This document shows, piece by piece, positions 50,523 to 59,236 of a stretch of 64,000 nt of DNA. The first letter of the stretch is position 1; every line of letters starts with the position of its first letter. The translations under genes were made by a program, and so were the position numbers. This stretch comes from Alteromonadaceae bacterium Bs31 (GTDB taxonomy: Bacteria; Pseudomonadota; Gammaproteobacteria; Pseudomonadales; Cellvibrionaceae): NCBI GenBank assembly GCA_900177435.1, contig FXAI01000001.1, positions 42,039-106,038 of the forward strand, given 5' to 3'. The notes beneath the pieces were generated by a model. That model was given only the letters and a program-made list of their open reading frames with translations, was not told the DNA's origin and made no database searches.

Positions 50523-51413
50523 TTATTCATTTGAAAGCACAAAGCGTACTTTTTGGCCAGGCCTTCGCTGGGCCAAAAGGTAGCAGTCTTCTGCGCTAAC
50601 ACAGCCAATCTTCGGATATCCACCAATGGTTTGTCGGTCGTTCAGCAGCACAATGGGCTGGCCGTCTGGAGGGATTTGCACTGCGCCGTATGCAATACCT
50701 TCGGAGACAATTCCACCTCGCTCCCATTTCAACGCATCCCCTTGTAAGCGATAACCCATGCGATTGCATTGAGGGCTAAGCGTATAGCAGGAGCTAAATA
50801 ACTTTCGCCTGCACTCGCCACTGAAAAGAGAATACTGGTAGCTAGGGTGTAATCTTAACGTGAGCTCTGCTCGGAAGTCTGGAATATTTTTCCAGTAAAC
50901 AGAGCGCTTTAATGTGTTTTTTTTATTCTTGCTAATTGGGTAGGCAAGCTTGTCTCCTTCCTTGAAAACAGCTAGGCTGCCGTCAGGGTTGAGGCTGGAA
51001 AAACTGTTAAATATTTTCTTTGCAATAAACCCACCTTCAACCGCGAGATAGAAGCGTAAGCCCGTTTTCGCCATTGGTATGGAGAGCGTTTCATTCTCGC
51101 CAACATTCCATGTTCCCCATGGCGGAATGGGATTCCCTGCGATACAGCACTCTGAACTAGCGCCACAAAGGGCTATGCGCGCGGCATGGCTAAAATGAAT
51201 TTCACACGGCCCGAGGGTTATTTCCAGACAGGCAGCATCGTCTGGATTATCGAGTAAGCGATTGGCCCATTTGAAAGCGTAGCCATCTGCGGCACCTCCG
51301 CTGCATAAGCCAAGGTGCTGACAACCCTGTCGCCCTCGGTCCTGAAGGCTACTCATCGGCCCTGGTTTTAGCAGCGTGAGCTTGCCTGTATCGCTTACTT
51401 GGTCGGTTTGCAT
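50523..51413 (-). CDS. pxpC: 5-oxoprolinase subunit PxpC (KipA-like)
   Basis: PxpC and PxpB form the ATP-dependent kinase part of the three-gene bacterial 5-oxoprolinase that opens 5-oxoproline to glutamate. The 296-residue protein shows the biotin-dependent carboxyltransferase-like fold: KPGPMSSLQDRGRQGCQHLG, CLEITLGPCEIHF, RMGYRLQG, and the C-terminal VLLNDRQTIGGYPKIG. It is last in the leftward pxpA-pxpB-pxpC operon, 25 bp after pxpB. Confidence 0.94.
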   Translation of the reverse strand: MQTDQVSDTGKLTLLKPGPMSSLQDRGRQGCQHLGLCSGGAADGYAFKWANRLLDNPDDAACLEITLGPCEIHFSHAARIALCGASSECCIAGNPIPPWGTWNVGENETLSIPMAKTGLRFYLAVEGGFIAKKIFNSFSSLNPDGSLAVFKEGDKLAYPISKNKKNTLKRSVYWKNIPDFRAELTLRLHPSYQYSLFSGECRRKLFSSCYTLSPQCNRMGYRLQGDALKWERGGIVSEGIAYGAVQIPPDGQPIVLLNDRQTIGGYPKIGCVSAEDCYLLAQRRPGQKVRFVLSNE

Positions 51414-51438
51414 GGCTCGGTCGTGTTGGTTTCTGTCA

Positions 51439-52158
51439 CTATTTCAATGGGCTTTTATTCTTAGCTAGCAGAGATTCAAATTCTCTTTTTTGGATAGCTG
51501 TAAATTGAACTTCATCTCCCACAGAAAAAGAGGGTGGTTTTTCAGTTGGGTTCTCGCTGAGAAAATCCGGGGATAATTCCAGCGGACAGCGGCCAATAAT
51601 ATGCCAGCCTCCGGGTGAAGTGCGTGGGTAAATACCGGTAATGTTTTCGGCAATACCAACGCTTCCTGCAGCAACTTCCACCCTGGGTGTTGCCATTCTT
51701 GGAAAGGCAATACGCTTATCCACTTCTCCCAAAAAGGCGAAGCCCGGCATAAAGCCCAGCGCGAAAACCCGGTAGATTTTATTTGTATGCAATTCTATAA
51801 GCTGATCCAGATTCAGATTGCTTTGCTTCATAATTGCATTCAGGTCTGGTGCTACGTCTGGATCGTAGAGTACAGGAATGATGTGTTGTTTTGGCGTATA
51901 TACAGGATGCTCTGAGTCCATCAAAGCATTTGAAAGCAACGATTCTACTTTTTCTGTACTCGGAGGTTTGCCTTTAAACTCCAGTAGAAGCGTGGTGCTG
52001 GCGGGTACAGCGTTAATTAATTGCTTTGCCAAGTGCTGCTTTAAAAAGCGCCAGGATCGGCCCACAATTGCTGCCAGTTGCTCACTGGGAGTATCGCCGA
52101 AGGTGATCAGCAAGGTATTGTCGTTAAGGGCTTGAACAGCTGGGGCAAGAGCCATCAC
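51439..52158 (-). CDS. pxpB: 5-oxoprolinase subunit PxpB (KipI-like)
   Basis: The 239-residue protein is a cyclophilin-like KipI-family unit with LLLEFKGKP, ALGFMPGFAFLGEVD, FPRMATPRVEVAAGSVGIAEN-like blocks and the family segment YPRTSPGGWHIIGRCPL. The start is GTG 52158, immediately next to the pxpA stop, or ATG 52155. It partners PxpC. Confidence 0.94.
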   Translation of the reverse strand: MMALAPAVQALNDNTLLITFGDTPSEQLAAIVGRSWRFLKQHLAKQLINAVPASTTLLLEFKGKPPSTEKVESLLSNALMDSEHPVYTPKQHIIPVLYDPDVAPDLNAIMKQSNLNLDQLIELHTNKIYRVFALGFMPGFAFLGEVDKRIAFPRMATPRVEVAAGSVGIAENITGIYPRTSPGGWHIIGRCPLELSPDFLSENPTEKPPSFSVGDEVQFTAIQKREFESLLAKNKSPLK

Positions 52159-52881
52159 TTAAGTGTTGAATAATTTCTGGCTGATAGCACTGATGGCTTC
52201 GATGGCGTGGGGCGCGTCTCCATGCACGCAGAGGGTATCTACTTCGATATCCAGCCACTTTCCATTTTCGCTGAATGTGCCTTTGTTCAAGCAAAGATCT
52301 TCCGCTTGCTTAACGATGCTGTCGATATCATCAATAATGGCATTTTTTTGTGTACGGGCTACCAGAAAGCCATCGTCTGTATAGCGACGGTCGGCAAAGC
52401 CCTCAAACATCAGGTAGTGGTTGTAACGTTGGGCAAGAAAAAAATTATCGTGATTGTCTAAGCTGCCCTGAATAAGAAGCGGGAGAGCTGCATTGTGCTC
52501 GGAGCAGGCTTCGAGAACTGCGTTGAATATGTCTTCACTCTTCATCAGATCATTGTAGAGCGCGCCATGGGGCTTGATGTAAGTGATCTGTGTGCCCTGT
52601 TGCACACACATATCCTGCAGCGCCTCAACCTGTTGCAGTATGCTTTGTTTTAGCTGGCTTGAACTGAGAGAGAGAGAAACTCTTCCCATGTTGGCTTTGT
52701 CTTCGTATCCCGGGTGAGCGCCAATTTCCACACCGTAATTTAATGCCAGAGCTATGCAGCGTTGCATGCTTTGCTCGTCACCTGCATGGCCGCCACAGGC
52801 TATGTTTGCCATTTGAATGTGCGGCATGATCTGCGCGTCAGCTTCGTTAAAGCCTTCGCCCAGATCGCAGTTTAGTTTCAT
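52159..52881 (-). CDS. pxpA: 5-oxoprolinase subunit PxpA (LamB/YcsF family)
   Basis: The 240-residue protein starts MKLNCDLGEGFNEADAQIMPHI, the LamB/YcsF signature, with ANIACGGHAGDEQSM, GVEIGAHPGYEDK and YIKPHGALYNDL. The C-terminal CVHGDAPHAIE completes the metal-site residues. PxpA hydrolyses the activated 5-oxoproline made by PxpBC. It heads the operon. A small membrane-protein gene sits just upstream. Confidence 0.95.
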   Translation of the reverse strand: MKLNCDLGEGFNEADAQIMPHIQMANIACGGHAGDEQSMQRCIALALNYGVEIGAHPGYEDKANMGRVSLSLSSSQLKQSILQQVEALQDMCVQQGTQITYIKPHGALYNDLMKSEDIFNAVLEACSEHNAALPLLIQGSLDNHDNFFLAQRYNHYLMFEGFADRRYTDDGFLVARTQKNAIIDDIDSIVKQAEDLCLNKGTFSENGKWLDIEVDTLCVHGDAPHAIEAISAISQKLFNT

Positions 52882-52884
52882 ACT

Positions 52885-53109
52885 TTACAAACTGAGCAAA
52901 ATAAGTAACCAGCCGCCACCGGCCATAAAAAGCGGTGCGCGCGCTTTTTCCCAGCTAAAGCAGCCGTAGAGGTAGGCCAGAGGAGGCACGAACAGGCTGG
53001 TGAGGCCCCAGGTGAAGTCATCTCTAAAGGAGACGAATAGCAAGTTAATCCAGCTGGCCAGCAGTAAAATAATGCCGAACATCAGTAGGGTAGATGAGAT
53101 AGCATCCAT
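52885..53109 (-). CDS. small predicted inner-membrane protein
   Basis: The 74-residue protein has three hydrophobic segments (about 6-27, 33-49 and 57-74) separated by charged loops (SFRDD, SWEKARAP). I do not recognise a named family with confidence. It ends three bases before the pxpA start, so it may lead that operon, perhaps by chance rather than function. Confidence 0.65.
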   Translation of the reverse strand: MDAISSTLLMFGIILLLASWINLLFVSFRDDFTWGLTSLFVPPLAYLYGCFSWEKARAPLFMAGGGWLLILLSL

Positions 53110-53194
53110 CGAAAGCTCCTAATTGCAGAGGGGTTTCCCAGAACGGTTAAAAAGGTAGATAAACGTTGACCAGTCTAACAGAAGCTCTGCGGAT

Positions 53195-53632
53195 TTAAAG
53201 CTCCAGTAGAAAGGTAACTGGTCCGTCATTTAGCAGACTTACTTTCATGTCCGCGGCAAATTTTCCTGTCGCCACTTGGGAGTGTTGTGCCTGTAATTGT
53301 TCGATGAACTGATTAAAAAGAGGCTCTGCCTCGGAGGGAGGAGATGCGCTGGAAAAGCTCGGCCGCAGGCCTTTATTGGTGTTGGCCGCAAGCGTGAACT
53401 GCGATATTGCCAGTAAGCCACCACCAGTGTCTTTTAAGCTCAAGTTCATCTTGCCCTCTTGGTCCGAGAAAATTCGGTAGCTTAAGAGTTTGTTACACAT
53501 GCGCTGCAACACGTCCTTGTTGTCGTGTTTTTCAATGCCTACCAGGGCAAGTATGCCTTCACCGATAGCGCCTGTTTTTTCGCCATCAACAACGACACTG
53601 GCGTGGCTTACCCGCTGAATTAATACTTTCAT
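53195..53632 (-). CDS. dtd: D-aminoacyl-tRNA deacylase
   Basis: DTD hydrolyses D-aminoacyl-tRNAs. From ATG 53632 the protein is 145 residues starting MKVLIQRVSHASVVVDG. The active-site SQFTLAANTNKGLRPSF motif (SQFTL) and the C-terminal DMKVSLLNDGPVTFLLEL, which contains the NxGPVT signature, are intact. It is transcribed leftward toward the small membrane protein gene and is separated from it by 85 bp. Confidence 0.96.
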   Translation of the reverse strand: MKVLIQRVSHASVVVDGEKTGAIGEGILALVGIEKHDNKDVLQRMCNKLLSYRIFSDQEGKMNLSLKDTGGGLLAISQFTLAANTNKGLRPSFSSASPPSEAEPLFNQFIEQLQAQHSQVATGKFAADMKVSLLNDGPVTFLLEL

Positions 53633-53697
53633 TGGCAAATCTCAGTGTTAATTTGGATTTGGAGAGAATAGCAGATGTGCGGGAAGTGCAGCGCGGG

Positions 53698-53728
53698 TTA
53701 AAAAAGCCGGGGAGAAAACCTCCCCGGC
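53698..53728 (-). terminator. orphan leftward terminator upstream of dtd
   Basis: GCCGGGGAG (53706-53714) pairs with CTCCCCGGC (53720-53728) around AAAAC. On the plus strand it is preceded by TTAAAAAA, so the stem-plus-U-tract only works when read leftward. No leftward gene lies to its right, since the next gene (54064) is rightward. It may end an unannotated leftward RNA starting in 53730-54060. Confidence 0.75.
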
Positions 53729-53729
53729 G

Positions 53730-54060
53730 AGTGCCTCTTCTACTTGTGTCAGAGGTTGCAAAAAAAGCAGTATCCCGGGTAAGTAGCGGGTTAACGAGTA
53801 TCTTTGGTTGAAAATGGAGCAGATAAGGCCAAAGTCGTGGATAAAGAACGCTTTACCTTATACGTTAAAAAATCGCTGTGGATGATAACGCTATCATTAT
53901 GATATATCAAACAACAATTTAGACGCTGTTAAAAAGTGTTAGGGGATGTTGATTGAATACAGGAGCACATGTTTGCAGTTGCGTTACAATTCATTGCAGT
54001 CAAAAGAGCAGGAGTTTATATACTGGCTGGATGATGCATAAGACTGAAAAGGCAGGAAAA
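53730..54060 (-). ncRNA. possible leftward small RNA in the dtd-mipA gap
   Basis: The gap 53633-54063 has no protein gene. The orphan leftward terminator at 53698-53728 implies a transcript that begins to its right. The region has A+T-rich stretches suitable for a promoter near 53895-53945, including a 10-bp palindrome TGATATATCA at 53900-53909, but no consensus -35/-10 pair stands out. The extent given is the interval in which the RNA could begin, not a mapped boundary. Confidence 0.25.
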
Positions 54061-54063
54061 TAG

Positions 54064-55050
54064 GTGTTGAGATTCTCAAAGGCATGGTTAGTTGGCTCGG
54101 GGCTGCATAGATTAAGCATACAGCTTTGCATTTGCCTCTTTTTTGGCTACTTCCCCTTGGTTCAGGCGGAGGAGAACGATGCGGATTGCTCTTCCTCTAA
54201 CCCCGGGTGCATTGCCGTGGGTGAGTGGGATGTGACGATTGGTTTGGGCCTGGGTTTACGAAGCAACCCCCTTGAGGATGGTGACGACATCCCCTTGTTT
54301 ATACTTCCGGAGGTTCGCTACTACGGGAAGCGTTTTTTCTTAGATACCTATACTGGAGGCTTCACCTTTCTTGATAGTGGTTCTCACATGCTCAATGGCG
54401 TGGTCACTATAGGTTTCGATCAGATCTATTTTAAAAGTTACAGCATAGGTAATATCGCCATCGAGTCTGGGCCATTTTCGGCAAAGTCCGAGAGTAACTT
54501 TGATATAGATGCCTATGTTGCCGATGCAGTGTCCGAATCGCACTCCCCTGATGCTCCGCTGTCAGATAGCGATAATTCAGATGCACTTGTCGAGCTGGAA
54601 CTGGAGCAGTTACGTCCACGCAAAACTGCTGGATTAGCAGGGCTGGAATACGGCTATTACAACCGTCACTGGGATGTCAGCCTGCAGTTGCTGCAAGACT
54701 TCACTAATGTTCATAAAGGCCAGGAAGTGAGAGCTGGCGTTTCCCGCTTTGTAGATATTAAGAAAGAGAATATCGAGCTGGCGGGTGGATTTAGCTGGCA
54801 GAGTGCAGGTTTACTGCGGCATTACTACGGCATTGAGGACTCAGAAGTAGAGGACACCCAACTGGTGTACACTCCCGAGGCCGGCTTTTCTCCTTTCGTG
54901 AGAGTGGATTGGCGTAGAAAAATAATAGCTAACTGGTCCTGGCAGGCGACTGTTCACTATCGCTGGTTATCTTCTGAAATCAGGAACAGTCCGCTGGTTG
55001 GCGAGAACTCCGTACTCACTTTTTATATGGGAGGGGTGTACCATTTTTAA
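54064..55050 (+). CDS. MipA/OmpV-family outer-membrane protein
   Basis: GTG 54064 gives 328 residues with a signal region ending near 36 (VQA). The mature protein has the MipA pattern: WDVTIGLGLGLRSNPLEDGDDIPLFILPEVRYYG, barrel strands, and an aromatic C-terminus (VLTFYMGGVYHF). An acidic Ser/Asp-rich insert (about 150-185) is expected to be a loop. It starts the operon with a DUF3019 gene and an RstAB-like pair, so it may be the regulated output of that system. Confidence 0.85.
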   Translation: MLRFSKAWLVGSGLHRLSIQLCICLFFGYFPLVQAEENDADCSSSNPGCIAVGEWDVTIGLGLGLRSNPLEDGDDIPLFILPEVRYYGKRFFLDTYTGGFTFLDSGSHMLNGVVTIGFDQIYFKSYSIGNIAIESGPFSAKSESNFDIDAYVADAVSESHSPDAPLSDSDNSDALVELELEQLRPRKTAGLAGLEYGYYNRHWDVSLQLLQDFTNVHKGQEVRAGVSRFVDIKKENIELAGGFSWQSAGLLRHYYGIEDSEVEDTQLVYTPEAGFSPFVRVDWRRKIIANWSWQATVHYRWLSSEIRNSPLVGENSVLTFYMGGVYHF

Positions 55051-55054
55051 GCGC

Positions 55055-55501
55055 ATGTCTAGCAAGGATTCTTTAGACAGCAAAGGTTTTACTCCACTAT
55101 TGTGCCCCGTGTCTTTTATTGCCCTAATGTTTCTCAGTTTAAACTATGCTGTTGCTAGGGAAAGAGAGGGGCTAGTGGTAGTTGATATGTGGCTAAAACC
55201 TCGCATTTGTATTCTTGCCAGCGAAAAAGAAGACTGTGAAGAGCTCTTGACGGTTCATTGGACGGCTGGCCAAGCACAGTCGATTTGCTTGTATCAACAA
55301 TCGCGTGATGAGCCCATTCGCTGCTGGCATAACTCCCAGGAGGGTAGCTTTGAGTACGCGGTTGAAACAACGGAATCCATACAATTTGAATTGCGAACCG
55401 CCGATAATTCGCCAAGTTATTTGGCAAGCGCAGAATTTAAAGTCGTGCACGATAATAAAAAATATCGTCGCAGTCGCAAAAACCCATGGAGCTTTTATTG
55501 A
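55055..55501 (+). CDS. DUF3019-family exported protein
   Basis: From ATG 55055 the protein is 148 residues with a hydrophobic export segment (about 17-33, ending YAVA). The DUF3019 pattern is visible: a WLKPRICIL strand with Cys, EDCEELLTVHWTA, SICLYQQ, PIRCWHN and a C-terminal beta strand, with paired cysteines likely forming disulfides. Its stop overlaps the start of the response regulator (TGATG). The family is commonly seen next to MipA and RstAB-like genes; its role is unknown, possibly as a periplasmic signal protein. Confidence 0.82.
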   Translation: MSSKDSLDSKGFTPLLCPVSFIALMFLSLNYAVAREREGLVVVDMWLKPRICILASEKEDCEELLTVHWTAGQAQSICLYQQSRDEPIRCWHNSQEGSFEYAVETTESIQFELRTADNSPSYLASAEFKVVHDNKKYRRSRKNPWSFY

Positions 55502-56190
55502 TGAGCTTAGTTCTACTTGCTGAAGATGATAGACGCCTGGCTGAACTGGTTAAAGACTACCTCGAAAGCCATGGTTTTCAGGTGGTTGTGGAAGAGGTAG
55601 GCCATACCGTACCCAGAGCCGTTCAGTCCCTTAGCCCGGATATTGTTATTTTGGATGTTAACTTGCCGGGTAAAGATGGCTTGACGATATGCAAAGAAGT
55701 TCGCCCCCGCTTCGACGGCCCTATTTTAATGCTTACCGCTCGTGACTCGGATGCCGATCAAGTGTCTGGCTTGGAGTATGGTGCGGATGACTATGTTATA
55801 AAACCGGCGGAGCCGCGTGTTTTACTTGCAAGGATTCGCGCCTTGCTCAGGCGCTATCAACAACCCGAAGAAAAAGAGCAATCCGAAATTCATTTTGGTT
55901 CTCTAAGCGTCTTTGTGGCCTCCCGCGAAGTAAAGCTGGGAGGTGAGCCGGTGGCTTTGTCGAGCCATGAGTTCGATATGTTGTTGACCTTTGCCAAGCA
56001 ACCCGGAAAAGTACTTAGCCGTGAGTACTTGTTCAATATTATTTATGGTCGGCCCTACGATGGTATGGATAGAACGATTGATGTTCGCGTTTCTCAGCTG
56101 CGTAAAAAGCTTGGGGATCACAGCGATGACCCAACGCGCCTGAAAACAGTTTGGGGGAGAGGCTACCTCTTTGTGGCTGACGCATGGTAA
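55501..56190 (+). CDS. OmpR-family response regulator, RstA-like
   Basis: ATG 55501 follows GGAG by nine bases and overlaps the preceding stop, giving 229 residues. The receiver has Glu8/Asp9 and phosphoacceptor Asp52 in VILDVNLPGKDGLTIC. The winged helix ends TVWGRGYLFVADAW, closely like RstA (which has TVRNKGYLFAPHAW). Partner and gene order support the assignment. Confidence 0.9.
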   Translation: MSLVLLAEDDRRLAELVKDYLESHGFQVVVEEVGHTVPRAVQSLSPDIVILDVNLPGKDGLTICKEVRPRFDGPILMLTARDSDADQVSGLEYGADDYVIKPAEPRVLLARIRALLRRYQQPEEKEQSEIHFGSLSVFVASREVKLGGEPVALSSHEFDMLLTFAKQPGKVLSREYLFNIIYGRPYDGMDRTIDVRVSQLRKKLGDHSDDPTRLKTVWGRGYLFVADAW

Positions 56191-56198
56191 ACCTCTAG

Positions 56199-57488
56199 AT
56201 GAATCGCGCTTTTGTCTCTCTTTATTTGTTGATCGTTGTTTCCATTGTCGGTGTTGGCTGGGGGGTAGATAAACTCTGGCAAACTTTCTATTCCGAGACT
56301 GGAGCGCAAACTTATGTGGTGAACTTGTATAGCTTGCTTGAGGCTGAGCTGCGGCAAGCTACTCCGGCGAAATACGAAAGTATAGTGCGAGGGTTTGGGG
56401 AAAAAGCGCAGCTGAAGTTAGAGCTGCTTACCACAGATGAATTTGCTAATAGCGGATTAGGTCAGGAGATCATACAGGGCAGTATTGTTTCCGTGAACGA
56501 TGATACGAAAGCTCAAGTTAGCTACAAGCGATTTGCTGAAACTGACTATGTGGTGAGCATACATCAGCTGTCGTCGGGAAAAGACGGCACATTTTTTTAT
56601 CAGGCCTTGTTGGCTTTCTTTTACCTTTCCATTGCTCTGGTTATCTATTTTTGGGTGTGGCCACTTTCTCGAGATTTACGTCACCTGGAAACACAAACAA
56701 AAAGTATTGGTATCGATGGTGTGCCCTCAAAGGTGGATATTGGTCCTCATTCTGCGATATTTGGCCTGGTGCAGTCCTACAATCGCATGTCCGAACGAAT
56801 TCGTGAACTGATATCAACCCACAAAGAAATGACCTATGCAGTATCACATGAGTTGCGTACGCCGCTGGCACGAATGAAGTTTGCCCTCGAAATGGCTGCA
56901 GATATAGAGGACAAAGAGGTGCGGTCCCGCAAGCTTGCCAGTATTAGAAAAGATGTCGGCGAGATGGAAAGCTTGGTTAACGAGTTACTGACCTATGCGG
57001 GCTTTGAACAGGGTGTGACAAAACTGAACCTGAAACCCGGTGATTTGGGCGCGCTGGTTAAAAACGTGGTAAGTAGTTGCCGCAATGAAATGGTTACGTT
57101 AAAGCATTCGCTGGTAGATAAAATTGGCGACGAGCAGGTTTTTTGTGAGTGGTATCTTATTGAACGGGCCATACACAACCTAGTGTCCAATGCGCAACGC
57201 TATTCCACGAGCAAAGTCAGAATTATCCTGGATAAAGATAACAAAGACTACATTGTGACAGTGGAAGATGATGGGCCTGGCGTGCCGAGAGAAGACCGCT
57301 CTCGTATTTTTAATTCCTTTGTACGTTTGAGACAGAACACTAACTTCGAGAAAAGCGGCTTTGGGCTTGGCCTTTCTATTGTTAATCGCATCATGCAATG
57401 GCACAACGGCCGAGCATCGGCACATGAATCTGAATGGGGAGGGGCTAGATTTGAATTGCGTTGGCCTCAGCCCTTTAAGCTGGATTAG
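56199..57488 (+). CDS. sensor histidine kinase, RstB-like
   Basis: The 429-residue kinase has an N-terminal membrane helix (about 5-22), a periplasmic domain of about 110 residues, a second helix (about 132-152) and a HAMP domain. The HisKA box is AVSHELRTPLARMKFALEM with His217. The HATPase domain has NLVSNAQRYS, EDDGPGVP and SGFGLGLSIVNRIMQWH. It is the last gene of the mipA-DUF3019-rstA-rstB operon. Confidence 0.9.
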   Translation: MNRAFVSLYLLIVVSIVGVGWGVDKLWQTFYSETGAQTYVVNLYSLLEAELRQATPAKYESIVRGFGEKAQLKLELLTTDEFANSGLGQEIIQGSIVSVNDDTKAQVSYKRFAETDYVVSIHQLSSGKDGTFFYQALLAFFYLSIALVIYFWVWPLSRDLRHLETQTKSIGIDGVPSKVDIGPHSAIFGLVQSYNRMSERIRELISTHKEMTYAVSHELRTPLARMKFALEMAADIEDKEVRSRKLASIRKDVGEMESLVNELLTYAGFEQGVTKLNLKPGDLGALVKNVVSSCRNEMVTLKHSLVDKIGDEQVFCEWYLIERAIHNLVSNAQRYSTSKVRIILDKDNKDYIVTVEDDGPGVPREDRSRIFNSFVRLRQNTNFEKSGFGLGLSIVNRIMQWHNGRASAHESEWGGARFELRWPQPFKLD

Positions 57489-57549
57489 GCGGGTTTTGCC
57501 AAAGCAGGGCACTTTACGCAGGCTCTATAATCTGTGTAAGCACAAGCGC

Positions 57550-57571
57550 AAAAGGCCTGCAGCCTTCCTTT
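57550..57571 (+). terminator. weak terminator after the RstB-like gene
   Basis: AAGGC-ctgca-GCCTT (57552-57566) is followed by CCTTT. The stem is short, so confidence is modest. Confidence 0.4.
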
Positions 57572-57592
57572 AACTCACACGCACAGCCGTAT

Positions 57593-58564
57593 TTAACTGC
57601 TCTGATCTCCCTCACCGGAGAGTCGTCGCGCCATTTCAACCGTCGCTTTTACCAAGGCGTCTACGATGCTTGGCTCGCGAGAAGCGTGGCCGGCATCGCG
57701 AATAATATTAAGCTCCGCCTCCTGCCATTTTTCATGCAGTGATTGCGCATTGTCCAAGGGGCAAACAATGTCATAGCGCCCATGTACGATAATGGCAGGG
57801 ATATTTTCTATTCGTGCCATATTGTCGAGAATCTGGTTGGGTTTGATAAAGGCATGGCTCATAAAGTAGTGCGCTTCAATTCTCGCTAAAGACATCGCAA
57901 GGTGGGGATCAGCGAAGGCGTTCACTACATCAGGGTTGGGGCGTAAAGTGGCACAGCGTCCTTCCCAGAGGGACCAGGCTTTGGCCGCAGACATCTTGGC
58001 AATCTCGTTGCTGCTGGTAAGGCGCAGGTAATAAGCTTTGAGCAAATTTCCCCGTTCCTCCTCAGGTATGAGGCTGGTAAACTCTTTCCAATAATCGGGG
58101 AAGATTCTATCGGCGCCAGACTGGTAGAACCACTGTAAGTCCTCCTCCCGGCACAAAAAGATACCTCTCAAAACCATGCCCAGGACTTTTTCCGGGTAGG
58201 ATTGTGCGTATAACAAGCTAAGGGTTGAGCCCCAGGAACCGCCGAACAAGGCCCACTTCTCCACATCGAGGTATTGCCTTATGGCTTCGATGTCTTCTAT
58301 CAGGTGCTGGGTGGTGTTATTTTCCAGCTCAGCATGTGGGCGAGAACGACCAGAGCCCCGCTGATCGAACAGGATGATGCGGTATTTTTCCGGGTCGAAG
58401 AAGCGACGGTCGTGTTTGCTACAGCCCGCCCCTGGCCCTCCGTGAATGAACAGCACAGGTATGCCTTCGCTAGAGCCGCATTCCTCTATATAGAGGGTGT
58501 GAATATCATCAACGGCTAATTCGTGCTTGGCGTAAGGTTTAATTTCCGGATACAGGTTCTGCAT
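57593..58564 (-). CDS. pip: prolyl aminopeptidase
   Basis: Pip removes N-terminal proline from peptides. The 323-residue alpha/beta hydrolase has the oxyanion motif FIHGGPGAGCS, DQRGSGRSRP, and the nucleophile Ser110 in FGGSWGSTLSL. The acid and base are in IIVHGRYDIVCPL and DAGHASREP. AAGGT precedes the ATG. It stands alone, divergent from tag. Confidence 0.96.
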   Translation of the reverse strand: MQNLYPEIKPYAKHELAVDDIHTLYIEECGSSEGIPVLFIHGGPGAGCSKHDRRFFDPEKYRIILFDQRGSGRSRPHAELENNTTQHLIEDIEAIRQYLDVEKWALFGGSWGSTLSLLYAQSYPEKVLGMVLRGIFLCREEDLQWFYQSGADRIFPDYWKEFTSLIPEEERGNLLKAYYLRLTSSNEIAKMSAAKAWSLWEGRCATLRPNPDVVNAFADPHLAMSLARIEAHYFMSHAFIKPNQILDNMARIENIPAIIVHGRYDIVCPLDNAQSLHEKWQEAELNIIRDAGHASREPSIVDALVKATVEMARRLSGEGDQSS

Positions 58565-58652
58565 AGCTACCTTGTTGTATTAATCCTTTATCCTGTTCAT
58601 TCTAGCCTATTTCTTTTGTCGGCAAGGGCCGAATTTTTGAATAAGTGAGCAT

Positions 58653-59219
58653 ATGAACACATTGAAACGCTGCTCCTGGTGTGGAGCTGACCCGCTATAC
58701 GTTGATTATCACGACAAGGAGTGGGGTGTTCCCCTATGGGACAGTCGCGAGCTCTTTGAGAAGCTGATTTTAGATGGCGCCCAAGCAGGCTTGTCGTGGA
58801 TTACGATACTGAGAAAACGGGACGGTTACCGCAAGGCCTTCGACAATTTCGACCCCCTGAAAATGGCGAGGTATTCAGACAAAAAAATAGAGCGCTTAAT
58901 GCAAGACAGTTCCATTGTTCGCAATCGGCTCAAACTGAATAGCGCTCGTCAGAATGCTCAGGCCTTTCTAAAAATGGAAAGCTTTTCTGATTTTCTATGG
59001 GATTTCGTTGATGGCGAACCTAAGCAAAATGCCTGGCGTTCGATGAAGAGCATACCCACTACCAGCCCTGAAGCAGAAGCCATGAGTAAGGCATTGAAAA
59101 AAGCAGGCTTTAACTTTGTTGGGCCAACCATTGTTTACGCATTTATGCAGGCTGTGGGTATGGTCAATGATCATCTGCTTAGCTGTCATCGCTATACGCA
59201 ATGTGCTGCGCTTAAATAG
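58653..59219 (+). CDS. tag: DNA-3-methyladenine glycosylase I
   Basis: Tag excises 3-methyladenine from alkylated DNA. The 188-residue protein has RCSWCGADPLYVDYHDKEWG at the start, with zinc-ligand Cys, then LFEKLILDGAQAGLSWITILRKR and GFNFVGPTIVYAFMQAVGMVNDHLLSC, which carries the His and Cys zinc ligands. It converges on tatC with 17 bp between. Confidence 0.97.
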   Translation: MNTLKRCSWCGADPLYVDYHDKEWGVPLWDSRELFEKLILDGAQAGLSWITILRKRDGYRKAFDNFDPLKMARYSDKKIERLMQDSSIVRNRLKLNSARQNAQAFLKMESFSDFLWDFVDGEPKQNAWRSMKSIPTTSPEAEAMSKALKKAGFNFVGPTIVYAFMQAVGMVNDHLLSCHRYTQCAALK

Positions 59220-59236
59220 CCGCTTAGCAATCGCCC

